Assembly: GCA_020152595.1 (NCBI GenBank) | Contig: JAIGNY010004486.1 | Location: 1,551,001-1,615,000 of the forward strand | Reading direction: 5' to 3' | Source of the DNA: Chiridota heheva | Lineage: Eukaryota; Echinodermata; Holothuroidea; Apodida; Chiridotidae | Length of the DNA stretch: 64,000 bases | Shown here: in pieces, positions 46,701-56,829 of the stretch | Position numbering within the stretch: the stretch's first letter is position 1 | Layout of the letters: the number at the start of each line of letters is the position of its first letter | Position numbers and translations under genes: made by a program | Notes under the pieces: model-generated | The model's input: the letters and a program-made list of their open reading frames with translations, nothing else | Told to the model about the DNA's origin: nothing | Databases searched by the model: none

Positions 46701-49700
46701 CGCATAAACGCAACCACAAGGCTCAAGAATGGTACCAGAGAGGTAGAAGTCAGGAGAGTATGTATGTTACGCAGAGATCGCGTTAACGACAAATTTGTCG
46801 TATTTTACGCCATGGCTGGAATTTCTTACAACACAGGTTGTACGTGCGTCGTAACATTTAGATATAGCATGTGGAATTTTACGCCAGAGTTTTGCATTAA
46901 CATATCTAAAATCATGAATATCTTACCTCTCTGATGCGATTCAAAGTTTTATTTCACACAAAAATGATTTTGAATTACTCACAAATAAAAGGAAAATGAC
47001 ACAACTACGAGACTAACGGCTGAATGATTCAACATGCCCGTAGTGCTGCCATAAACACATATAGGCTAGTACATAGACCCTATGCATGATGTACATATAC
47101 TGTACAGTGTATGTGAAAGTTTTGATGTTGTTTTGAATGCAGGCTGTCAATTGTCAATGATATTAATAGCTAGGATTTAACCTTCCTCCTGTATTGTGTT
47201 GATTGTGTATCTGTGAAGTGATCACAGTCTGCAAGTCAAGTTACTATACTGTAAAGAAGAAGGAGTGTTCAAAATCTAAATAGTATATTATTGTTGACAA
47301 TTGGTCAAAGTTCACTAAAACCTCATGAAAGTTTGGATACGATAAACAAAAGAATTTTCTAGTTTATTTTTGGATTGTTAACCAAAATTTTATGACTCAA
47401 CAATCAACATTATACAAGGATTGGGTATAAACTTTTTCGTAATATTTTTTATGATAATAATAGTCCAATTTTGTAATGTTTTGGTATTTTAGGCGCAATT
47501 TTCATTCACTTAAGCGAGGCAGGCCCACACAAGTGTGTTGTGTTAACAATTACTTGCATGCTTAGCTAGCGCGCAATGCCCTGTACATTACGCAATGCCC
47601 TGTACATTACGCAATGCCCTGTACATTACGCAATGCCCTGTACATTACGCAATGCCCTGTACATTACACAATGCCCTGTACATACGACGGCAAATTGACA
47701 AAATACGCCAAACTTCAAGGGCTTGTCGTAAGCAAATACGCCTGGCAAACAATTAAACGCAACCTCTGATGTTACGCCAAAGATCTTTGGTGTGGAGCTT
47801 AGCCAAATTGACCAAATTTGGCTTGCTTTTCCTTAAATTTTATAAAGAAATACATTAAAATTACAGTAGTGTGAACAAAACTGGCATAAATATTAAATAG
47901 CTTGGTTTTTAAATACTCTGGCGTAAATCTTTGACATGAAGAAACAAACTTTTTACTGTGAGAGAGGTAAAATTCTAAACTTAAATAAAAAGTAACAAAC
48001 ATAAATTTGAAAAAGGAAAAATAAAAATGCAGTTTTGCTTCTTCCTAAACCAAACAGATCTTAAAAAAAATAGAAAATTGGATACCTATTTCTTTGTTGA
48101 ATGCAGATTATAAAATAGCTGCTAAATGTATCGCAGAGCATATTATGGGTTTTAAATAATTAAATCCATTTAGATCAAACAGGCTTTATACAGGGGTGTT
48201 GCATTGGGGAAAGCATTCACACTATTCTAGATGTAATTAGTGCTGTTGACGATTAGCACTAATCACTTGCAACTCTTCAAAAATTGTTTTGTAAAGTTTT
48301 GAAGCAATTAATCGTGAAAATACTATATGGGTGGCCTAGTGTGCAGTGACAATAAGCAACACTGAAAAACATCGTAAAAACTTAGAAAATCACCTGAAAG
48401 GTTTGAGCTGTATATATACTGAAAACAAACCTCTCTATGCTTAAAATGGCATTAAAAATCAAGTAAATTCCTTAATTTCCTTTATTATCAATCGTTTATA
48501 TCTTTCTACTGCACGATCATTTATATCTTTCTACTGCACAATCGTTTATATCTTTCTACTGCAGGATCATTTATATCTTTCTACTGCACAATCGTTTATA
48601 TCTTTCTACTGCAGGATCATTTATATCTTTCTACTGCACAATCATTTATATCTTTCTACTGCACAATCATTTATATCTTTCTACTGCAGGATCATTTATA
48701 TCTTTCTACTCTACTGCACGATCATTTATATCTTTCTACTGCACGATCATTTATATCTTTCTACTGCACAATCATTTATATCTTTCTACTCTACTGCACG
48801 ATCATTTATATCTTTCTACTCTACTACAGGATCATTTATATCTTTCTACTGCAGGATCATTTATATCTTTCCACTGCACAATCATTTATATCTTTCTACT
48901 GCAAATTCAACTAAAATTGTTGGCGCACTTTAACTTTAAGAACTAAAAACTGAATTTACAGGCCTTATCCAATGCTGTACTGGGATATGGTCTGTACAAA
49001 AAATATTTTGTGAAAGACCAGGTGGAACTTCAGACTGCCAGAAATCGACAAGATTTCTTATGGATATCTTTTTTCTACACCTTTTTAAATGTCATGACCA
49101 AGGATCTTTATTTTCTGGTAGTTTTATCATTATCAGCCTAACAGCTAATTTTAAGACATGATATGTGTTTGGATTTGGAGAGATTCTTGGCCTATTTGTG
49201 GTCCAAAATGCATGGTGTTTGTGTGGGAACTAAACCAGTTCCACAATTTTATTTTTAAAACTAATTTTAGGGTGAAACTTGGTTGCGATTAATCGCTAAC
49301 TGCTCACAAATTTTGGCGATTAAATGTTGAGTAAATTAATCGCAAATCAACAGCACTAGATGTAACTGATAATTGTAATGCGTATGACATTCCGGGTTTC
49401 TTATTGTTCCTTGATTTCCACGAGGCATTCCATACGCTTGAATGGTACTTTCTTGATGGTGTTCTTAATACTTTTAATTTCGGTAATGAACGGTGGTTTT
49501 GTACTCTAATGCATCAGCATGTGTGTTAAACAATGGCCATTCATCTGGTTTCTTTCATATCAATCGTGGTGTAAGGCAAGGCTGTCCACTGAGCCCTTAC
49601 CTTTTTATTATGTGTTGTAAAATGTAACTTATTACATGTATGTTAGGTCATAACAACAGTTTTAAGGGTATAGTTGTTTGTAATCACAAGTCACTCAGTA

Positions 49701-51811
49701 CCCTGATGACACAACGTTTTTTATTGATGATAGTGTAACAATTGTTAAAGTGGTTATTAATATGCTACATGTTTTTGCTCAGGTTTCGGTCTTAATGTAA
49801 ATCTCAATAAATCTGATCTCTTCCCTAATGGGTCTCTGGTTAACAATGTCCCACCTGATTTTAATCTTATTGGTTTTACTATTACTTACGATCCTGTCAA
49901 ATGTCTGGGAGTATTTATTTTTCACCACAAAGCTGAATCTTTTAAACTCAATTACATGCCCAAATCATCCCAACTTAAATCCTATTTGCAGATCTGGTCT
50001 CTGAGAGATTTGACACTGATCGGTAAAATTACCATTGTTCAAAGGTTTGGCTTTTCTCAGCTTGTTTCTTTTCTCGGTGCTTCCATCCCCACCCTTTACT
50101 TTCATTAAAGATGTGGAAAAAAAGCTATTTTAAACCTTATTTGGAACGGCCGGCCAAATAAAGTAGTAGAAATATTCTTACTCTTCCTACATATTTGGCC
50201 AGCTTAACATGGTCAATATCTTCCACGTTTTAGATGCCATTAACATTGCATGGCTTAAGCGGTACATTGCATGGGTTAAGCGGTACATTGCATGGGTTAA
50301 GTGGTACATTGATATTGTCTTCAGACTTTGGAAAGTATTTTGAGATTGATCTTGATTATTATGGAAAATCTGTTCTTTTTTGCTTTCATTTTCAAAGTAA
50401 AGACATTTGCAAGACTCGTAATGATTTTATTCATCAAGTCTGCTCTGCATGGAGCAATTTCTAGAATGCCACGCATGTGGATAATTATAGTTGCCAAATT
50501 CTTTGAAATAACCATCATATCCAAATTAATAATCACTGTATTCAATAAGCTACTCTTTAATAAAGGTGTTAGGTATACATGTATTACTAGTATTCTTAAT
50601 AACGATGGGTATATTTTTACATACAATGACTTTAATAGGTTTTACAATATCATACATTGTTTTTCATACATTATTATGGAGTCATCTCAGCAATACCAAG
50701 GTCTTGGAAGAACAACTTGACCAAAGAAGCAACCCCTAATATTCGGGTTCTCCTCACTAAACTTGTTAAAATCATAAAGTAAGTCGCTTGGTATACCAAC
50801 AACTTCTTTTGAATACAATCCACTGCCACCCCTGCCAAAGGTGACTTAAAGCAAACTTTTACGATAGAAGGTAATGAATGGAATACCACATTTTTAAATT
50901 ATGCTGTACGTGACACTTGAATCCGTTATTTCCACCAATACCATTTTTTGCATCTCTATTTAGCAATGAACTTTTTATCTGTGTAAAAATTAATATCCAT
51001 AATAATCCTTTATGTACTTTTTTTGGTGAAAACCATGCTGAATCCTTGGAGCACCTTTTCTGGTCATATAATTGTAGCTAATCATTCTGGATTTGTATTA
51101 CCCATAAATATCTGCTGTCATTAATGGTCAATGATATGTCATACCATGTAGTTTCCTTTGGCTTTACAAATAAGAAGTCACAAAGATATAATTGTACCAT
51201 ATTCTATGCTAAACACTTTCTTTACTTCTGTAAAATCTGCAATACCCTTCCTACTTTAAGTGGTTGTAATAAGTAAATCAAAGTTTTATGTAGAGTCCTA
51301 CATTGCCTTAAAGAATAAAGGCACCAAGCTCTTGGCAAAGATTAATGTGTTTTTCCCTTATGAATTTCATATAATTACACAGTCATACTTAACTAGGCCT
51401 ACGATACCAGTGTAGCCTACCACTGCCAGGCTACCTACTTAGCCTACCTAAGGAAAACACACAACCGAGAAAATAAAATCCTTTCTCCTTCATGGAGAGA
51501 TCCCCCCCCCCCCCTTCCTTCCCCCAGGTTTCCTACGCCTCTGGATGTGACAATTTGTTAATAATTAGGCCATGGTCTATAGCAAAACTTCAAGGGCCTC
51601 AGCCTAAGGCCTAGTGTTAGACATTTGTACTAGCCTAACACGTTAGGCCCTGGGAAATTGTGCAAAGTTTGTTGGTACTCCTATCTTACCTTGCTTTTAG
51701 AGCGTCTGACTTGGATTTAAGAACACTAAACTTAGTTTTGTGACTTGCGGGAATTCGCTCAGCAAAAGCTTCCCAGTTTACAGCTTTTTGACCTACTTTC
51801 CTTGCCGCCAT
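25630..51811 (-). CDS. ATP5PD: ATP synthase subunit d, mitochondrial (peripheral stalk), complete
   Basis: Five coding exons (51690-51811, 46241-46337, 41616-41687, 39013-39075, 25630-25761, read downward) encode 161 residues, the length of human subunit d. The start MAARKVGQKAVNWEAFAERI matches the family opening (basic start, then W and AFAE). LPEQPAAIKWDVYK and VPVAGLVDNFQKQ match the human LPENPPAIDW and AGLVDDFEKK segments, and the end holds NMIPLEEMTVEEYNQAFP and YWPY. The protein is part of the peripheral stalk that holds the F1 head against rotation in the mitochondrial inner membrane. All introns are GT-AG and the frame is unbroken. The gene spans 26 kb for under 0.5 kb of coding sequence because the introns are filled with repeats and transposons. 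Confidence 0.96.
25952..38889 (-). repeat. 72-bp satellite, about 12.9 kb, filling ATP5PD intron 4
   Basis: About 180 units of 72 bp. In plus orientation each has TAAACGGAATAAGTTATC, AACCTTGTTTTCCCCCC, AATTTGTCTTTAATAGTCC and TCTATCATATATAACTCC. Main variants are TATC/TAGC/TAAC before ATATATA, GTTTTCC versus CTTTTCC, and TTTGTC versus TTGGTC. The C-run varies from 3 to 10. 72 is a multiple of 3, so both strands show long open frames (plus cycle FSPQFVFNSPLSYITPKRNK, minus cycle ENKVDNLFRLGVIYDRGLLK). These include a 238-codon frame at 35776-36492 and are not genes. Higher-order structure is clear at 26.88-28.44 kb, and units are scrambled at 30.05-35.45 kb. Confidence 0.98.
39013..39075 (-). 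CDS. ATP5PD: ATP5PD coding exon 4
   Basis: The exon is 63 bp (21 codons, phase 0): TESVKSLVEESNQRIAEYKV plus Q. The acceptor is CCTTTTAACAG and the donor GTTAGTAAG, a slightly unusual GTTAG. It is pinched between two arrays: the 39-bp repeat starts about 15 bp beyond its acceptor side and the 72-bp satellite ends about 120 bp beyond its donor. Confidence 0.92.
39090..40913 (-). repeat. 39/37-bp minisatellite in ATP5PD intron 3
   Basis: About 47 units of AACACAAATATTTTGTTATC, TCTATTACACACAAC and AATT or AAAT. Two length forms mix: 39 bp with ACACACAACA and 37 bp with ACACAACA. The 39-bp form equals 13 codons, so the minus strand reads NRDNKIFVLIVVC cycles and both strands carry open frames up to 247 codons that are not genes. 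Each unit contains the near-palindrome CAAATATTTTG. Confidence 0.97.
40914..41615 (-). other. ATP5PD intron 3, unique part
   Basis: AT-rich intron DNA between the 39-bp array and exon 3. No gene or known element recognised. Confidence 0.5.
41616..41687 (-). CDS. ATP5PD: ATP5PD coding exon 3
   Basis: The exon is 72 bp (24 codons, phase 0): FATVKVPYPLDSETSKIDAK then EKEM. The acceptor ends TTGTACACAG and the donor is GTAAGTGC. It corresponds to the human segment FNALKVPVPEDKYTAQVDAEEKE. Confidence 0.93.
41971..42008. repeat. Perfect 16-bp palindrome at the LINE 3' break
   Basis: Arms AAAGTAGAGTAAATAT (41971-41986) and its exact complement (41993-42008) enclose a 6-base loop TGCAAT. It lies about 25 bp beyond the point where the minus-strand LINE at 42035-44115 stops matching the copy at 1-3017. 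Confidence 0.9.
42035..44115 (-). mobile_element. Second I/Nimb-like LINE copy, truncated at both ends
   Basis: It is related along its length to the element at 1-3017 but inverted. A frame of 316 codons (43248-44198) runs from the sequence before the RT (NDCKTAIKNRKKALSNF) to the early RT boxes (KPGKDSTDPSS, LSPHQSGFW). The frame then breaks near 43262. ALYVDD follows near 42975 and the RNase H start IYTDGSKKG near 42120. It ends inside RNase H, after ITLS, so the 3' end and tail are missing. It sits in ATP5PD intron 2, on the transcribed strand. Confidence 0.88.
44116..44690 (-). other. ATP5PD intron 2, unassigned
   Basis: No element recognised, apart from a small three-unit repeat at about 44558-44620 (GGGGGGACTAGGCCACAT and variants). 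Confidence 0.5.
44691..45955. mobile_element. hAT-type non-autonomous element, right end lost, split by a LINE fragment
   Basis: It begins TAGTGCTGTAAAGGATAATT and matches the element at 48238-49358 over ATACTATATGGGTGGCC, TTGAGCTATAAACTG, TACAGGCCTTAGCCAAT and TTTATCAGCCTAACAG. A CR1-like LINE fragment interrupts it at about 45165-45780. Similarity stops near 45955 and no right inverted end is found. Only one TTTATATCTTTCTAC unit is present, so this copy lacks the tandem expansion of its relative. Confidence 0.75.
45165..45780 (-). mobile_element. CR1/Rex-like LINE fragment (RT end and 3' UTR)
   Basis: Read on the minus strand: HIRNIGKIRRYID, LILSRLDYCNSLLNGIT, KLHWLPVSQ, then after a frame break SPEYISNSLKLYTPARSLRS, HVWNSLPSHIR and FKTRLKTFLF, the standard C-terminal series of CR1/Rex/L2 LINEs. 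A short 3' UTR with AGCGCC words follows. It is 5' truncated as usual for LINEs and lies within the older hAT copy, so it inserted later. Confidence 0.82.
45956..46240 (-). other. ATP5PD intron 2, part next to exon 2
   Basis: Unassigned intron DNA between the end of hAT similarity and the exon 2 donor. Confidence 0.4.
46241..46337 (-). CDS. ATP5PD: ATP5PD coding exon 2
   Basis: The exon is 97 bp. Its first base completes the split Arg codon and 32 codons follow (LNSLPEQPAAIKWDVYK, then VPVAGLVDNFQKQ). The acceptor is TTTGCAACCAAG and the donor GTACAG. This is the best conserved stretch against animal subunit d. Confidence 0.95.
46772..47768. mobile_element. 997-bp non-autonomous hAT with perfect 8-bp target duplication
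   Basis: The ends are CAGAGATCGCGTTAACG on the left and, on the opposite strand, CAGAGGTTGCGTTTAATTG. ATGTTACG flanks both sides exactly (46764-46771 and 47769-47776). Eight-base duplication plus CAGAG ends identify a hAT element. It encodes no transposase. Near its right end lies a 19-bp array. It sits in ATP5PD intron 1. Confidence 0.88.
47571..47693 (+). repeat. 19-bp tandem repeat inside the hAT element
   Basis: Six units of CGCAATGCCCTGTACATTA, nearly identical, the last with ACA in place of CGC. The array ends about 75 bp before the right end of the hAT element. Confidence 0.95.
48238..49358. mobile_element. 1.12-kb non-autonomous hAT inserted into the Tx1-like LINE
   Basis: The ends are TAGTGCTGTTGACGATTA on the left and, on the opposite strand, TAGTGCTGTTGATTTGCG ATTA. 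The target duplication is GATGTAAT / GATGTAAC (48230-48237 and 49359-49366), one mismatch. The host RT frame reads ILDV up to the left end and resumes at DVTD after the right end, so the boundaries are confirmed by the interrupted gene. It codes for no protein. It carries a 25-bp array that its relative at 44691 lacks. Confidence 0.88.
48486..48905 (+). repeat. 25-bp minisatellite within the hAT
   Basis: About 16 units of ATCATTTATATCTTTCTACT plus GCACG or GCAGG, with ATCG/ATCA alternating. Some units carry an extra CTACT. The flanking hAT sequence continues normally on both sides. Confidence 0.95.
51690..51811 (-). CDS. ATP5PD: ATP5PD coding exon 1
   Basis: The ATG is at 51811-51809, in the context ACAATGGCG. 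Forty codons and two bases of a split Arg codon precede the donor GTAAGATAG. It encodes MAARKVGQKAVNWEAFAERI and continues through a Lys/Ser-rich helix to SDALKA. This start gives the family length and the usual basic N-terminus. Confidence 0.95.
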
Positions 51812-52779
51812 TGTCTAAAAAATAGCTATAAATATGATCTACACTGTTCAGGTACACGGGCAGCGCAGCAAGACGATACGTAAAATTCAACACTGATGGC
51901 GCCCTTCTGCTATAGATTCACAGATTTTCTGTATAGATCCACAAATATATTTGTTCACAGATGGCTAATTCCAGCGTGACAGACTTACACTACTTTTTTT
52001 TTTAATTGTAAAGGCCTGCCAAAAAAAAAATATGTTCGATGTAACTTTTTTAGTATGGATATAGACATAGTAAACAATCTATAATCAACATTAAAAAACA
52101 ATCCATGAAGGATTCACTGTCTGCATAGGTGACAAAGTAAAATCAGCGTGACAGACGGGACGAAAATTACACTCAATTATTTTGAAAAGGACTTTCATTG
52201 AAAAAACCAATATCTGTTCCCCTCAGAAATTTAATATTTTTTTTTCTTTGTCAAGTTAATCACTTTTATGCAAATACTCAGTAAACATATGTCTCAGTTA
52301 TTCAAAATATGTAACTAGAAACACCAGGTTCGTTAATGTTGTGACAGATGGGTGACGTGACATTTTTGCGCATTAAATAGGCCTGAAGATCAATTGTCTT
52401 TTCTGAAATTTATTTTTATTCAACAACAACGACTTACAAAAACAAAGTAATAATAAAGTTACTTTCTACAATAATTAATCACCTGAATGTATGCTAATTT
52501 TGGTTACCTGTTGCATTGGTCAACTAATTATTCAAAATTCACTTCAAAAGGGAATTCACTTTATTATCTTATCATTTTGGCAATAAAAGTATGTGTACAA
52601 AATGCTAATGTGATGACGCACTTGATTAAACTGTACAATCGAAGTAAAAGTCACACATTTACATTTAAATTTTGGCACTTGTGCATTCTAAATTAATTGA
52701 ATTTTATATACTATTGCTTCCTAATACAAGTTACTTTAAACAATCTGACATACAGTAAGCATCATAGGTTAACTGCAAG
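51812..52779. other. Upstream of ATP5PD
   Basis: This should hold the ATP5PD 5' UTR and promoter, but no clear core element stands out. Phrases of the type GTGACAGACGGGAC recur at about 51975, 52147 and 52341. The rest is AT-rich. A 69-codon open frame at 52487-52696 has no support. Confidence 0.4.
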
Positions 52780-54850
52780 TAAGGTTTGTTCTTTCTGACC
52801 ACACACAAGGGTATTGGCGATGATGGCTCTTCTACCTCATAATGTTTGTTCTTTCTAACCACACACAAGGGTGTTGGCGATGATGGCTCTTCTACCTCAG
52901 AATGTTTGTTCTTTCTAACCATACACAAGGGTATTGGCGATGATGGCTCTGCTACCTCATAATGTTTGTTCTTTCTAACCACACACAAGGGTATTGGCGA
53001 TGATGGCTCTTCTACCTTAGAATGTTTGTTCTTTCTAACCATACACAAGGGTGTTGGCGATGATGGCTCTGCTACCTCATAATGTTTGTTCTTTCTAACC
53101 ACACACAAGGGTATTGGCGATGATGGCTCTTCTACCTCATAATGTTTGTTCTTTCTAACCATACACAAGGGTGTTGGCGATGATGGCTCTTCTACCTCAT
53201 AATGTTTGTTCTTTCTAACCATACACAAGGGTGTTGGCGATGATGGCTCTTCTATCCATAATGTTTGTTCTTTCTAACCATGCACAAGGATGTTGGCGAT
53301 GATGGCTCTTCTACCTCATAATGTTTGTTCTTTCTAACCATGCACAAGGGTGTTTGATGATGGCTTTTCTTAAGAACCTAACCACACAAGGGTGTTGGCG
53401 ATGATGGCTTTTCTACTTAAGAATGTTTGTTCTTCTAACCATACACAAGGGTGTTGGCGATGATGGCTTTTCTACTTCAGAACGTTTGTTTTTTCTAACC
53501 ATGCACAAGGGTGTTGGCGATGATGGCTCTTCTACTTCATAATGTTTGTTCTTTCTAACCATGCACAAGGGTGTTGGCGATGATGGCATTTCTACTTAAG
53601 AATGTTTGTTCTTCCTAACCATACACAAGGGTGTTGGCGATGATGGCTCTTCTACTTCAGAACGTTTGTTCTTTCTAACCATGCACAAGGATGTTGGCGA
53701 TGATGGCTCTTCTACCTCATACTGTTTGTTCTTTCTAACCATACACAAGGGTGTTGGCGATGATGGCTCTTCTACTTCAGAACGTTTGTTCTTTCTAACC
53801 ATGCACAAGGGTGTTGGCGATGATGGCTTTTCTACTTAAGAATGTTTGTTCTTCCTAACCATACACAAGGGTGTTGGCGATGATGGTACTTCTACTTCAG
53901 AACGTTTGTTCTTTCTAACCATACACAAGGGTGTTGGCGATGATGGCTTTTCTACTTAAGAATGTTTGTTCTTCCTAACCATACACAAGGGTGTTGGCGA
54001 TGATGGCTCTTCTACTTCAGAACGTTTGTTCTTCCTAACCATACACAAGGGTGTTGGCGATGATGGTACTTCTACCTCAGAATGTGTGTTCTTTCTGACC
54101 ATGCACAAGGGTGTTGGCGATGATGGTACTTCTACCTCATAATGTTTGTTCTTTCTAACCATACACAAGGGTGTTGGCGATGATGGCTCTTCTACCTTAG
54201 AATGTTTGTTCTTTCTAACCATACACAAGGGTGTTGGCGATGATGGCTCTTCTACTTCAGAACGTTTGTTCTTCCTAACCATACACAAGGGTGTTGGCGA
54301 TGATGGTACTTCTACCTCATAATGTGTGTTCTTTCTGACCATACACAAGGGTGTTGGCGATGATGGTACTTCTACCTCATAATGTTTGTTCTTTCTAACC
54401 ATACACAAGGGTATTGGCGATGATGGCTCTTCTACCTCAGAATGTTTGTTCTTTCTAACCATGCACAAGGGTGTTGGCGATGATGGCTCTTCTACTTCAG
54501 AATGTTTGTTCTTTCTAACCATACACAGGGTGTTGGCGATGATGGTACTTCTACCTTATAATGTGTGTTCTTTCTGACCATACACAAGGGTGTTGGCGAT
54601 GATGGATGATAATGTTTGTTCTTTCTAACCATACACAATCTTGGTTCTTTAACCTACCTCATAATGTTTGTTCTTTCTAACCATGCACAAGGGTGTTGGC
54701 GATGATGGTACTTCTACTTCAGAATGTTTGTTCTTTCTAACCATGCACAAGGGTGTTGGCGATGATGGTACTTCTACCTTAGAATGTTTGTTCTTTCTAA
54801 CCATACACAAGGGTGTTGGCGATGATGGCTCTTCTACCTCAGTATTGCTT
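52780..54850 (-). repeat. 60-bp minisatellite upstream of ATP5PD
   Basis: About 34 units of 60 bp (plus strand: CACAAGGGTGTTGGCGATGA, TGGCTCTTCTACCTCA, AATGTTTGTTCTTTCTAACC). 60 bp is 20 codons, so the minus strand reads KHSEVEEPSSPTPLCMVRKN cycles in frames of 165, 70, 188 and 82 codons. Some units carry CTTAAG, which puts stops in the minus frame, and unit-length indels break it near 53260, 53350 and 54530-54660. Splicing or conservation of this frame is not evident, so I treat it as a satellite. Confidence 0.95.
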
Positions 54851-56130
<1,280 letters not shown>

Positions 56131-56700
56131 AAATAACAATTCGCAGCTTTTTTTATATTTTTTTTTTCAATTTTTTTATTTTTATAACAGACGACATGGC
56201 AAAGTGATTATTTCGAAAGGGTACAAGATTTTCATATTTTGGATTAAAATTCTTTAGTGGTGAATAGGCATGGTATCAGACTATAACTGTTTAAGTAGAA
56301 AAAGTACTTTGAAAATTGATGCATGTGAAACCCTTATCCGGAAATAGCCAGATACCATTCAATAAATTTTTCATGCGAAAAAAAAGTCTACAAAAATATC
56401 AATAGGCGAGAGCCAATTATACTCATTCCGACTACTGCAATGGCATAAAATGTAAGAAACATTAGATTTACATAATGGTATTAGGAGCTGATGCCAACTG
56501 AGGGAAGGGGTGGGGTATAATTGGGTCAATGGAAAATATGGTATCCAATTTGATCCGTGATATATGTAAGAAAATATAGGACGATCGATTTGGAAAATAT
56601 GTATTTTTCATATCATGAGTAAGATCCTGAGTATTTCATGCTTTTACCCCAAGAAACTTTAAGTCTAGTTACGTCACTGACGCTCGTAGATTTTGAATTT
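56131..56700. other. Unassigned AT-rich DNA
   Basis: I see no gene, known element or clear repeat. Confidence 0.4.
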
Positions 56701-56829
56701 GTTGGAAACTGTGACCCTAGACCACTTCGTAAAAATTAATTTGAGGCACTATAACTCCCTGCGACCTCCACTTGAAGCTGTTCCTATTATTGTTTATTCT
56801 CCCCGACAAAGGCTGTTTCCTAAATTGTG

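Larger units (their letters stand above)
48060..51310 (+). mobile_element. Tx1/L1-like LINE relic, heavily mutated, split by a hAT
   Basis: Pieces in order: NWIPISLLNADYKIAAKCIA near 48075, then GFIQGCCIGESIHTILDV before the hAT insertion at 48238-49358. After it come PGFLLFLDFHEAFHTLEW near 49390, GCPLSPYLF near 49580, SLRDLTLIGKITIVQRF near 50000, NLIWNGRPNK near 50135, and a C-terminal SLEHLFWS near 51045. This matches the order in Tx1/L1-clade RTs. Many stops and frameshifts make it dead. It lies in ATP5PD intron 1, antisense to the gene. The outer limits are uncertain. Confidence 0.8.
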
